The translations under genes were made by a program, and so were the position numbers. A stretch of 64,000 bases of DNA from Paludibacteraceae bacterium (GTDB lineage Bacteria > Bacteroidota > Bacteroidia > Bacteroidales > Paludibacteraceae): NCBI GenBank assembly GCA_017464025.1, contig JAFUEI010000071.1, forward strand, positions 1-64,000. Direction: 5' to 3'. Below, piece by piece: positions 28,187 through 36,505 of the stretch (its first letter is position 1; every line of letters starts with the position of its first letter). Below the pieces are notes generated by a model. The model ran no database searches. It was given only the letters and a program-made list of their open reading frames with translations, and was not told the origin of the DNA.

Positions 28187-30262
28187 CTATTGTTTGGCTA
28201 TACGGATGGCCACTCCGCCGCTGCGGGCAAGGTGCAGGTCAAGGAAGGAGCGGGAGTTGACGGTACGGGTGGTGATATCCAGCGGATAGGGATTGGCCTG
28301 ATAGTCGGCCCCTGTGCCATCGCTGTAGATGGTGGCCGTATAAGTGGCATCGTCATCGAGAAAATCCAGCGGGAGCGTGAACTTGCGTGCTTCTTCATTC
28401 GTGATACCCGCCACGAACCATGAGCCGGGGCCGGGCTCGCTGCCTTGCGGCTGCCAGTCGTCACGCACCTTACGCGCCTCAAGGATATATTCGCCTATCT
28501 TGGCGGAGAGTACACGTGTCTCTTCCCATGTGGTGGGACAGGACTCCACAAACGAGAGGCCGGGTTGCCCCTCCATGTTCTCTATCATGTCGGCCGCCAT
28601 CTGGAGCGGGGAGTAGAGGATGAGAAACTCCGCCAATTGTTTGGCGATGGTGGACTCGGGATGCACATCGGGCAGGACCTTGTTGGTGAAGTTGAAGATG
28701 ACAGGCGTGAAGTCCATCGGGCCGGCCAGTCCTCGCGTAAAAGGCAAGACGCAGGTATGGTAGGGCGGGTTGCCCCCTGAAGCATTCCAGGCGTTCCACT
28801 CCTGTCCACGCACGCCCTCGCCGGTCATGAGGTTGGGCCAGGTGCGGCGCAGGCCGGTAGGCATGGCGGGCTCGTGGTTGTCAATCATGATTTCGTAGCG
28901 CGCGGCGGTCTCCACCACCCGGCGGTAGTGCTCCACACCGTATTGCGAGCGCTGCCACTCCCGCCCGTCATGCTTGGGATTGACGTAGCCGGTCTTGACG
29001 GCATTGATGCCCAAGCGGTGATAGAAGGCAAAGGCCGAGTCCATCTGCTGCTCGAAATTCTCCACAGCACCGCCGGTCTCGGTATGGGCGATGATGCGCA
29101 CGCCCCGCTCGCGGGCATAGCGGCAGAGGCTGTCGATGTCGTAATCGGGATAGGCCTCGGTGTATTTGAAGTGGTCGTCAATACGTGTCCAGTCGCCTTC
29201 CCAGCCCTTGTTCCAGCCTTCCACGAGCACCCCCTTGAAGCCGTGCGCGGCGGCAAAGTCGATGTAGCGCATGGTGTTGGCCGTTGTGGCCCCGTGTTTC
29301 GGGCCGATCTCCCAGGTATAGTCTTTCATGTGCATGCCCCACCAGATGCCGATATAGCGTCCGGGCTCTATCCAGGCGGTGTTGTTTATCCTGCAGGGCT
29401 CGTTGAGGTTGAGCTCCATATAGGAGGTGATGAGGTCGCCCGGCTTGTCGGCGATGAGCAGGGTGCGCCAAGGGCTGACAAAGGGCAGACGGGTCTTCAC
29501 CAAGGTGCCGTCGGACCAAGGGACGAGAGCGGCCTTGAGGGTGACGGCAGACGAGGGCTCCGCGGCCGCAAAATCCGGCTTAAGCGGAGCAATGTCGAGC
29601 GAAGCGTAGTCGGTGAGATTAGCCTCATGGATAGCCATATAGAGGTCATCGCGAACCTCGATGGTCAGCGGGGTGGCCACGGTATCTTTTTCAGACAGAG
29701 GCGACTTGGTCCAAAGCGCTTCGAGGAAATTGGTGTGGTTAGTAGGCCCAGACCAGGCTTCGGCATTCCACGGGAGGCGGAATTCGGTGAGTTCGTCGGT
29801 TATGACAACCCCACCCCGTTCCTCCCCATAGGGGAGGGAGTTGCTTACCTCGTAGCGGAAGGCAATGCCATCGTCAAAGGCACGGAAAACAATGTTCACT
29901 CTGCAAGGTTCTCCCTCTGTGGGGGAGTTAGTGGGGGTTAGATGCATGGTGAGTTCGTTGTAGTGGTTGCGCACTAACCGACGCTCACCCCAAGGTTGCT
30001 CCCATGTGTCGTCATGGCTGTCGCGGGAGAATCCCGCAAGACGGAAGCGGGACAGGTCGGTACCGTCCTGTAGGAGGAAACCCAAATGCGAAGGCAGAAT
30101 AACGGTCTCGCCGCGGTAGGCGGCGGAATAGGAAGCCGTGCCGTCGGCATCAACCGTGGCGGTGAGGGTGATTTGTCCGTCGGGCGAACGGAGAACGGCA
30201 GCAGGGCGGGTGCAGGCGGCCAGCAGGCACGCCGCTACGAGGATAGGAAGAACGTGTTTCAT
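28187..30262 (-). CDS. GH97 alpha-glucosidase (SusB-like)
   Basis: This 691-aa lipoprotein (lipobox LAAC, Cys16) has the GH97 N-terminal beta-sandwich, a central TIM barrel and a C-terminal beta domain. Glu residues in AHTETGG, NHEPAMPTG and GEGVRG line up with the three catalytic Glu of inverting SusB. The retaining-type Asp is absent (KTGYVN). It would release glucose from maltooligosaccharides in the periplasm. Two short in-frame segments (NSLPYGEERGGV and LTPTNSPTEGEPC) are encoded by hairpin repeats. It is the last gene of the PUL, starting 4 bp after the amylase. Confidence 0.92.
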   Translation of the reverse strand: MKHVLPILVAACLLAACTRPAAVLRSPDGQITLTATVDADGTASYSAAYRGETVILPSHLGFLLQDGTDLSRFRLAGFSRDSHDDTWEQPWGERRLVRNHYNELTMHLTPTNSPTEGEPCRVNIVFRAFDDGIAFRYEVSNSLPYGEERGGVVITDELTEFRLPWNAEAWSGPTNHTNFLEALWTKSPLSEKDTVATPLTIEVRDDLYMAIHEANLTDYASLDIAPLKPDFAAAEPSSAVTLKAALVPWSDGTLVKTRLPFVSPWRTLLIADKPGDLITSYMELNLNEPCRINNTAWIEPGRYIGIWWGMHMKDYTWEIGPKHGATTANTMRYIDFAAAHGFKGVLVEGWNKGWEGDWTRIDDHFKYTEAYPDYDIDSLCRYARERGVRIIAHTETGGAVENFEQQMDSAFAFYHRLGINAVKTGYVNPKHDGREWQRSQYGVEHYRRVVETAARYEIMIDNHEPAMPTGLRRTWPNLMTGEGVRGQEWNAWNASGGNPPYHTCVLPFTRGLAGPMDFTPVIFNFTNKVLPDVHPESTIAKQLAEFLILYSPLQMAADMIENMEGQPGLSFVESCPTTWEETRVLSAKIGEYILEARKVRDDWQPQGSEPGPGSWFVAGITNEEARKFTLPLDFLDDDATYTATIYSDGTGADYQANPYPLDITTRTVNSRSFLDLHLARSGGVAIRIAKQ
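29807..29843. repeat. REP-like hairpin repeat inside the GH97 gene, copy A
   Basis: CCTCCCC (29821-29827) pairs with GGGGAGG (29831-29837) around ATA, flanked by AACCCCACCCCGTT. The composition and order resemble the intergenic element at 59140-59167. It is translated in frame. Confidence 0.6.
29911..29941. repeat. REP-like hairpin repeat inside the GH97 gene, copy B
   Basis: CTCCCTC (29911-29917) pairs with GGGGGAG (29921-29927) with one G-T pair, followed by TTAGTGGGGGTTAG. It is the same element family as copy A but in the opposite orientation. Confidence 0.6.
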
Positions 30263-30266
30263 CGTC

Positions 30267-31715
30267 TTATTTCTTTATATATACCATATAGCCTTTGGCC
30301 GGAAGTGTCATATATTCGGAAGCTTTGAGATGCAGGGTCGTTTTGGCAGGTCCCTGCTCTACCGTAGCGCTATTGAGCCATTGTTCATAATCGCCTTCCG
30401 GCTGCCCGATAACGTAGGATTTCACCTCTTCAGCAGCGAAATTAAGCACAACAACGACTTCGTTCTCCCCTTTCTTCTTGATATAGGCAAGCACAGCAGG
30501 GTTATCGGTTTCCAGCCATGTAAGTTCCGGACGGTCGGCTTTCTTTCCGCCGGCAAGAGCAGGCTGCGTATGGCGAAGGGCAATGAGTGTGCGTATGGTA
30601 TTCTGCAACTTGCGGTCAGAATTGCTCCAACTGATAACATCACGATTGAAGTAGTTCTGCACTTTGCGCCAACCTATTTCCTGTCCGTTGTAGAGGAGGG
30701 GCATGCCATAGAGAGTGAACCGCAGCACCGTGAGGGGTGCCACATTATCAGCCCAATAGGAGAAATAGTTGTCCGAAAAATTGTTTCCTATGTCGTCGTG
30801 ATTGGTGAGATAGACCATACGGTCCATCAAGGTGTAGTTGCCATTGTTGCAGAGTGCGGTGCATTGTGTACGTACGGCAGAAGCGGAAGATCCTTTGCCG
30901 AGGTTGTTTTTGAGCTGGTCGTGGAAACCCCATGCGTAGTCGTAATCAAACCCCGCATTATACAGTTCGCGTTTGTCGGCAAAGTCGGCTTCACCGAGCA
31001 TCCAGATGTACTTGCCGTCAGCGGCAGCGCGAATGGCAGGGATGGCGGTCTGCCAATAGGCTCCGGGGATTTCGGGCGAAGACACATAGTCGCATCTAAA
31101 GCCGTCGATATCGGCATTGCGGACCCAGTAAATCATGGCATCGGTCATGGCTTGTTGCAGGTCCGTGTTGGAATAGTCCAATTGATAGACATCACCATAA
31201 TTGTTGGGATGGGCAATCTGTCCGTTTTGTTTTTTGTAGTACTCCGGATGTGAAGTGACCCATACATGGTCAAGCCCCGTATGGTTAGGAACCCAGTCGA
31301 GCCATACCTCCATGCACAATTGATGAGCCTTTTGCACAAAGGCCTGCAAGTCAGCCAGCGTGCCGTGGTCAGGATTAACTTCGGTATAGTCGTGCAAGGC
31401 ATAGGGACTTCCCAGCGTGCCTATCTTGCCCTGCGTACTGCGGGTTTGGACAGGCATCAGCCAAAGTATGTCAATACCGAGCGTACGGAGTTCTTCCAGC
31501 CGTTGTCCGGCGGCCTGAAGCGTACCAGCCTGCGTGAAATTATACAGATTGAGTTCGTAGATAACGCGGTTGTCGGATCCGAGGGCGACGGTGTTGTCCA
31601 CTTGCAGGGATTCCGTAACGGGCTGTGTACCGGGATTGTCGGGTACTTCGACAGGATTGCAACTGACAAGCGTGATTGTCAGGCCTGCGGTCAAAAAGAT
31701 ATTCATGGGTTTCAT
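30267..31715 (-). CDS. GH13 alpha-amylase lipoprotein (SusG-like)
   Basis: This 482-aa surface-type lipoprotein (lipobox LVSC, Cys19) has all four GH13 regions: DWVPNHT (I), GFRCDYV with the Asp nucleophile (II), MLGEADF with the Glu acid (III) and TNHDDIG (IV). It would cut starch into oligosaccharides for the SusC/SusD transporter. SusG is about 690 aa with a CBM58 insert; this one is shorter and lacks room for it. It lies between the CBM26-like lipoprotein gene and GH97. Two hairpins precede it. Confidence 0.93.
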   Translation of the reverse strand: MKPMNIFLTAGLTITLVSCNPVEVPDNPGTQPVTESLQVDNTVALGSDNRVIYELNLYNFTQAGTLQAAGQRLEELRTLGIDILWLMPVQTRSTQGKIGTLGSPYALHDYTEVNPDHGTLADLQAFVQKAHQLCMEVWLDWVPNHTGLDHVWVTSHPEYYKKQNGQIAHPNNYGDVYQLDYSNTDLQQAMTDAMIYWVRNADIDGFRCDYVSSPEIPGAYWQTAIPAIRAAADGKYIWMLGEADFADKRELYNAGFDYDYAWGFHDQLKNNLGKGSSASAVRTQCTALCNNGNYTLMDRMVYLTNHDDIGNNFSDNYFSYWADNVAPLTVLRFTLYGMPLLYNGQEIGWRKVQNYFNRDVISWSNSDRKLQNTIRTLIALRHTQPALAGGKKADRPELTWLETDNPAVLAYIKKKGENEVVVVLNFAAEEVKSYVIGQPEGDYEQWLNSATVEQGPAKTTLHLKASEYMTLPAKGYMVYIKK

Positions 31716-31757
31716 AAGAAGTGTTTTTTCATGAGTGTGTATGGTAGGAATGAAGCA

Positions 31758-31839
31758 GTCCGGCTGCAGCCGGACATATCAGGTTCGTCTTGGGGATATG
31801 CCACAAGAAACGAGCGTTTGTGCCATATCCCCAAGACGA
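31758..31839. promoter_or_regulatory. Double hairpin between starch-binding and amylase genes
   Basis: An 18-bp perfect palindrome GTCCGGCTGCAGCCGGAC (31758-31775) adjoins a long inverted repeat. Arms 31785-31800 and 31824-31839 pair over 16 bp, then after one mismatch CACAA (31802-31806) pairs with TTGTG (31818-31822). It begins 5 nt after the upstream stop. No T-run follows on the transcribed strand, so an RNA-processing or stability element is more likely than a terminator. Confidence 0.8.
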
Positions 31840-31844
31840 TGCGG

Positions 31845-33353
31845 TCAGTCGGCGGGTGTGACTTCGGTGACACCTTCCGCTGTCACGCGGAACACGGCAT
31901 CGTGGTCAATCATATAAGCAATCTCGTCCAGCTGTGTACCCGCCCCATTGTTATTGAAGATGAGGTTGTACTGCTGCGTATTGCCTTTGATTTTCGCCAC
32001 GAGATACTCCATACCTCCAACCGTTTCTTTTTCGGTGAGTTGCTGGCCAGGCCAGCCGCCGAATATCTCAACGAGGTTGGTTCCGTAAGCATAAACGGCG
32101 ATAGCCTCCCAGCCTGTCTGATTGTCCACCAGAATTTTATATTCTTTGGCTTCAGGGTCTTCCCGGGGGTCAACAACGGGCTGGGATTCCGGCTCCGGTT
32201 CGGGATCGGGAACTGTCAGATTGTCAATATCGAGTTCGGAGATACCTCCTGCCGACACGGCCAGATAGACATCGTGGTCGATGGTATATACATAGTCGGG
32301 GGAAGGCGTCTGCTTGCCGTTACCATTATTGTTGAAGATAAGGCTTTGCGTCTTGCCTTCGTTGGCGGCTCCCATATCGAAATAGACAAACTCGTGTCCT
32401 TTGATGGTGACCGTGCCGGTAGGCTGCATTCCCGGCCAACCGCCGTGCAGGTTGTCTTCTCCGTTGTCCCCTCCCTTGTATGTATAAAGCGCGAATCCTT
32501 CTTCCCAACCGGTCTGATTGAGGGCATATACCACATAGCCGTCGTGCGTGATGGTGACCTCCTGTCCCTGCTCTTCAATGCCTGTAGCCGTTACGGTAAG
32601 ATAGTAGTCCTTGTCCAGCGTTACGGGGAAACTGGGTTCTCCGTCACGGGGATACTGCTCGCCGTTGTTGTTATTGTTGAAGATGAGGTTATAGGTAAGG
32701 CCCTCATTGGCCGCCCCTGTATCGAACCAGATATATCGTTTGCCGTTTTTCTCGATGTTGCCGGAAGGCAGTACTCCCGGCCATGCGCCGAAGAGTTCGG
32801 GCAGTCCGTCGCCCCATGCATAGAGGGCTATTTCGGCCCAGCCTGTCTGGTTTTCTACATAGATGACATAGCCGTCGTGTGTGATATCTTCGGGGTTCTC
32901 CACTTTGTCGAAGTAGGCAGCCCAACGCATGACCGTCAGTTCGGTACGCGTACCCGGCTGCGGATTGTCATAGCGCACGACCGTATCGTTTTTAAGCGTC
33001 CGCTCTTCGCGTTGCAACTTGCTTATGAAGTGGAATCCGTCAGCAGGTGTATAGCCGTCTTTGAAGTCGGCAGGATAGAGATACACGCCCCATTTGGCAT
33101 TCGTCTCAGGGTGAGGTGTGAGACGGAACTTGTTGTTTTTCATTGCCGCTTCATCGCCGCCAGTGAAAGCACCGGCCACATAGATTTCGTCGGTTGCCTG
33201 CGTGCTGGTGGGTACAACCACTTCCAACAGCATGGCATCGGCTTTCGTTTCAAAATGAATCCGTTCGTAGTCGAACACGATTTCTTCTTGTTTGCAGCCC
33301 GGCATGAGGCATAGTGCCAACACCGTGAATGCAAATAAATAGACTCTTTTCAT
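31845..33353 (-). CDS. SusE/SusF-like starch-binding lipoprotein with three CBM26-like modules
   Basis: This 502-aa lipoprotein (lipobox MPGC, Cys20) has an N-terminal SusE/F-like domain (about 30-155) and three similar modules (about 160-275, 275-375 and 395-500). Each module shows NQTGW, an aromatic-rich YAWG or TYKGG strand, a GxWPG turn and LIFNNN, the pattern of starch-binding CBM26. It would hold starch at the cell surface beside SusD. It is followed by the large double hairpin. Confidence 0.87.
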   Translation of the reverse strand: MKRVYLFAFTVLALCLMPGCKQEEIVFDYERIHFETKADAMLLEVVVPTSTQATDEIYVAGAFTGGDEAAMKNNKFRLTPHPETNAKWGVYLYPADFKDGYTPADGFHFISKLQREERTLKNDTVVRYDNPQPGTRTELTVMRWAAYFDKVENPEDITHDGYVIYVENQTGWAEIALYAWGDGLPELFGAWPGVLPSGNIEKNGKRYIWFDTGAANEGLTYNLIFNNNNNGEQYPRDGEPSFPVTLDKDYYLTVTATGIEEQGQEVTITHDGYVVYALNQTGWEEGFALYTYKGGDNGEDNLHGGWPGMQPTGTVTIKGHEFVYFDMGAANEGKTQSLIFNNNGNGKQTPSPDYVYTIDHDVYLAVSAGGISELDIDNLTVPDPEPEPESQPVVDPREDPEAKEYKILVDNQTGWEAIAVYAYGTNLVEIFGGWPGQQLTEKETVGGMEYLVAKIKGNTQQYNLIFNNNGAGTQLDEIAYMIDHDAVFRVTAEGVTEVTPAD

Positions 33354-33370
33354 ATAGCAACACGTTATTA

Positions 33371-34651
33371 TTATTGTTTGATGATATTGCGGAGGATTTG
33401 CTCCCCTTCAGCCGTTGTGAGACGCAAGAGATACATTCCTTCGTTGAGGTCGGCCACGGATATCTGTCCGCTTTTCGCATTGATAGTGAAGGAGCGAACC
33501 GCCTTACCGGTGAGGTCTATGACGGTGGCTTGTCCAAGCTGTTGTGTGGCCGAAAGGATGATTACCGATGATGCAGGATTGGGATAGACCGACACCCCGA
33601 GTGAGTTGTACTCCAGCGATTGCAGGCTTGTAGGAATTTCATTGCAATCGGCAGTTGCACAATCGGTAGTCGATTGGATTTCGAAGCATACATCCTGACT
33701 ATAGGGGCAGCCTGGGGCGTCTATTTGATTGCCTTCGCCGTCGGAGCCGTTGTTGAAGATGATGTAGTTGTTCTCTGCTTTGGCCTCTACCACCACTTTG
33801 AACCACTCCTCTCCAACGGGCTCCATCTTCGTACCCGGCCAGACTCCCAGCCATTTGCTATCGCCGGCCCAAACATAGGCATACAGGTCTTTGTCTTTCC
33901 ATGCTTCAGGGCGTTTGGCCATGATGGTGAATTTGACATCTGTTTCTTCCGGCAGAACGGGGTTTGCCGTACATAGGGTAGCTGGCACGCCTTCGGTCTG
34001 CTCGGTGTAGGTACCATCTCCCTTTACATCATAGGCCTTGGTGCCATCCACATTGTCGATATTGGCCGTTTGCTTGTCGCTACCATTGTTGAAGATAACA
34101 CTTGCTCCGACAGGTACGTTGAAGCAAAACCAGTCGTTGCCGTTGTCGGCCATATCGAGACCCGGCCACGTGCCGCCAGTATAGTTTTGGGTTTCCTTCC
34201 ATGCCCATATCTTCATGGCATCCCATTCGGTCGGTTTTTTGGCCCGTATCGTAATGAGTGCGCCGGGTTTACTGGATTCGGGCTTGCTGTTGTCCGTGAT
34301 AGCTCTCCAGTCATCTTTGACCAAATAAAGCCATACTGTTTCGCCCACTTTGTAGGTGCCGGCATCGAACTGTTCGCCCGCGCCGTTATGGAAAATCAGC
34401 TTGTACTCCACGTTCTGTACCTCGGAAGTGACGTTAATATATTTATAGGTATTGGCGCTGACGGTTTCGGTAAGTGTCAGTTCCGGCGAATCGACAAAGG
34501 GACCGAACAATTCGGGCTGCCCAGTCGCCCACGCATAGATTTTCAAGTGCTCCCACCCGGTCTGGTCGTACACATAGATGCGGCCTGCCGCATTTGCTGT
34601 CATAGCGCAGATGCCAAGCATCAGGGTTATCATTAGATACATCTTTTTCAT
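33371..34651 (-). CDS. CBM26-like starch-binding protein with T9SS type A sorting domain
   Basis: This 426-aa protein has a cleavable signal peptide (about 1-22, no lipobox Cys). Three starch-binding repeats follow (about 24-120, 130-230 and 238-340; YDQTGWEHLKIYAWA, TWPG, IFNNGSD). The C-terminal region (about 350-426) is a T9SS type A sorting domain: VSVYPNPAS, VIDLTGKAV, LNEGMYLLRL and a basic end. Export by T9SS is an inference. It occupies the position where SusE-type lipoproteins normally lie, 17 bp before the next gene. Confidence 0.88.
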   Translation of the reverse strand: MKKMYLMITLMLGICAMTANAAGRIYVYDQTGWEHLKIYAWATGQPELFGPFVDSPELTLTETVSANTYKYINVTSEVQNVEYKLIFHNGAGEQFDAGTYKVGETVWLYLVKDDWRAITDNSKPESSKPGALITIRAKKPTEWDAMKIWAWKETQNYTGGTWPGLDMADNGNDWFCFNVPVGASVIFNNGSDKQTANIDNVDGTKAYDVKGDGTYTEQTEGVPATLCTANPVLPEETDVKFTIMAKRPEAWKDKDLYAYVWAGDSKWLGVWPGTKMEPVGEEWFKVVVEAKAENNYIIFNNGSDGEGNQIDAPGCPYSQDVCFEIQSTTDCATADCNEIPTSLQSLEYNSLGVSVYPNPASSVIILSATQQLGQATVIDLTGKAVRSFTINAKSGQISVADLNEGMYLLRLTTAEGEQILRNIIKQ

Positions 34652-34678
34652 AAGGCATATTTTTTGAGTTACATAGTT

Positions 34679-36466
34679 TTAGTATCCCGGGGTCTGCACA
34701 AGTCCGGGATTGACGAGAAGTGCAGAAGCGGGGAGAGGGAACCACTCATATTTGCGGTCCCGCTTTGCAGGGAAGGCAACGTTGTCGGCCGTTCGTCCGA
34801 AGAACCACCATTGTCCCTGCGTGAACTTGTCGAAGCGGCGCAGGTCGGTACGGCGGCGGTTGCCTTCGTTGAGGTATTCCTTGCCCCATTCGCTAAGCAT
34901 CCAGTCCATATCGAAAGCCGTGAAACCGGGTCCGGGTTCGGCCAGTTTGGCGGCCGGCAGGTAGCGCGAGCGCACCATGTCAACATAGTCTTTGGCCACT
35001 CCCGGATTGCCGTGGCGCATCTCGCATTCGGCAATCATATAGACCACTTCGGCCAACCTGAACTGAACATCGTCAATGTCGCGATAGTCAATGCCGGTGC
35101 TGACAGGATAGATGGGGTATTTGACCAGACGTACACCCGAGTTGGTTTCGCCCCAGCGGGGAGACATTACGTTCTCGAGAGCCCGTCCTTGATTGAGGAA
35201 GGTGCCAACCTGATCAACATAGACGAGGTCTTGACCTTCTCTGTCGGCATCGGCTTTCAAAGCATCGCCTATACCAAAATCCGCCCGCATTGCCCCTTTG
35301 AGGAAGATACCTGTATGCTGCTTTGTTGCAGGATCATACACATAGTTCTGCTTACGAACATCCTGGTCATCGAAACGCTCGTACACGGCTCCGAGTTTGT
35401 CACCATAGTCGGTGAGGAAAGATTTCGGGCTGTCGGTTCCGCCCCAAGACTGGACATTGCCGGAATTGTCCCATGAGGGAGCCAGACAGGTGCAGTTCCA
35501 GCCCGAGTTGCCATCGTAGTTTCCTTGGAAATAGTCACCATAGTTATATGGGTAGAAAGGCGTGTTCCGAGTGTTGGTAGCATTGAGATGAGTCGCATCC
35601 AACGCGAGAGCGAAGACGACTTCAGAGCACCGGTTGTTGTTGATGTCGAACACCTCGCGATAATCAGATACGATGCTGTAAGTGCCATAGTCACCGGCAA
35701 GAATCTGCTTGCACAAGCTTTCGCACTCGGTGAAGTGGTCTTCCTTGATGAACACTTCGGCATTGAGAAGCAGACGCGCCTTGAGAATACGGTTGACGCC
35801 TTGGTTCATGCGGTTGCGTGTTGCGTTGTCGCCGGTCTCTTTTGGGAGGGCCTCCACTGTCTCGTCCAGTTCGTTGACAATGAAATCATAAATCTTATGG
35901 CAACTCTTGTCGAAATCAGGGTCGGCGGATCCGGGGATATCGGCCGTCACTTTGTCGTTGAGGGGCAATGCACCTCCCCATATTTCGAAAAGGCTGTAGT
36001 AAGCCCATGCGCGCAGGGTGCGCACTTCGGCGATGTATGCCTGAAGTTTGTCGTCGGTCATACGCAGGTCGTTGGCATCAATCTTCTCCAAGTCGCCGAG
36101 CAACTGGTTGGCGAGGCCTATCACTTTCCATGTGTTGTTCCATGCGTTTTTGATGATAACTGATTCAGAGGACCATGTATGCGTCGAGAGGACATATTTC
36201 TCCCCTTCGTCGTATCCCCACTCGCCTCCGTTCCAGATACGCCATACCACCTGGTCGGCCGAAAATTCCTGAAGATACCAGAACCATTCGGGGAATCCGT
36301 AAGCTACATCGTTGTACATGGCCGCCACGGCGCCCTGTACGCTTTGTTCGTTTTGATAGTAGATGCCGGCATCCAACTTGTCGTACACATGCTCTGTCAG
36401 GTCAAGGCAAGACGAAAGCAGCACGGCACTCAAAACGAGGGATAGATATAATTTGACTGTTTTCAT
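34679..36466 (-). CDS. SusD/RagB family outer-membrane glycan-binding lipoprotein
   Basis: This 595-aa lipoprotein (lipobox LSSC, Cys20) is the lid of the SusC transporter. It has the SusD helical repeat region (KVIGLANQLL, EVRTLRAWAYYSLFEIWGGALPL, 144-166) and the C-terminal RagB/SusD part ending in GLVQTPGY. Its place directly after susC and before starch-binding proteins points to starch as the ligand. Confidence 0.95.
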   Translation of the reverse strand: MKTVKLYLSLVLSAVLLSSCLDLTEHVYDKLDAGIYYQNEQSVQGAVAAMYNDVAYGFPEWFWYLQEFSADQVVWRIWNGGEWGYDEGEKYVLSTHTWSSESVIIKNAWNNTWKVIGLANQLLGDLEKIDANDLRMTDDKLQAYIAEVRTLRAWAYYSLFEIWGGALPLNDKVTADIPGSADPDFDKSCHKIYDFIVNELDETVEALPKETGDNATRNRMNQGVNRILKARLLLNAEVFIKEDHFTECESLCKQILAGDYGTYSIVSDYREVFDINNNRCSEVVFALALDATHLNATNTRNTPFYPYNYGDYFQGNYDGNSGWNCTCLAPSWDNSGNVQSWGGTDSPKSFLTDYGDKLGAVYERFDDQDVRKQNYVYDPATKQHTGIFLKGAMRADFGIGDALKADADREGQDLVYVDQVGTFLNQGRALENVMSPRWGETNSGVRLVKYPIYPVSTGIDYRDIDDVQFRLAEVVYMIAECEMRHGNPGVAKDYVDMVRSRYLPAAKLAEPGPGFTAFDMDWMLSEWGKEYLNEGNRRRTDLRRFDKFTQGQWWFFGRTADNVAFPAKRDRKYEWFPLPASALLVNPGLVQTPGY

Positions 36467-36505
36467 GATTTTGTGGAATTGTGGAGTTGTGAAATTGTGG
36501 AATTG

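Noticed and set aside
31266..33314. A 682-codon open frame on the plus strand
   Set aside because: It is antisense to the GH13 and CBM26-like genes and crosses the double hairpin. No domain is visible in it.
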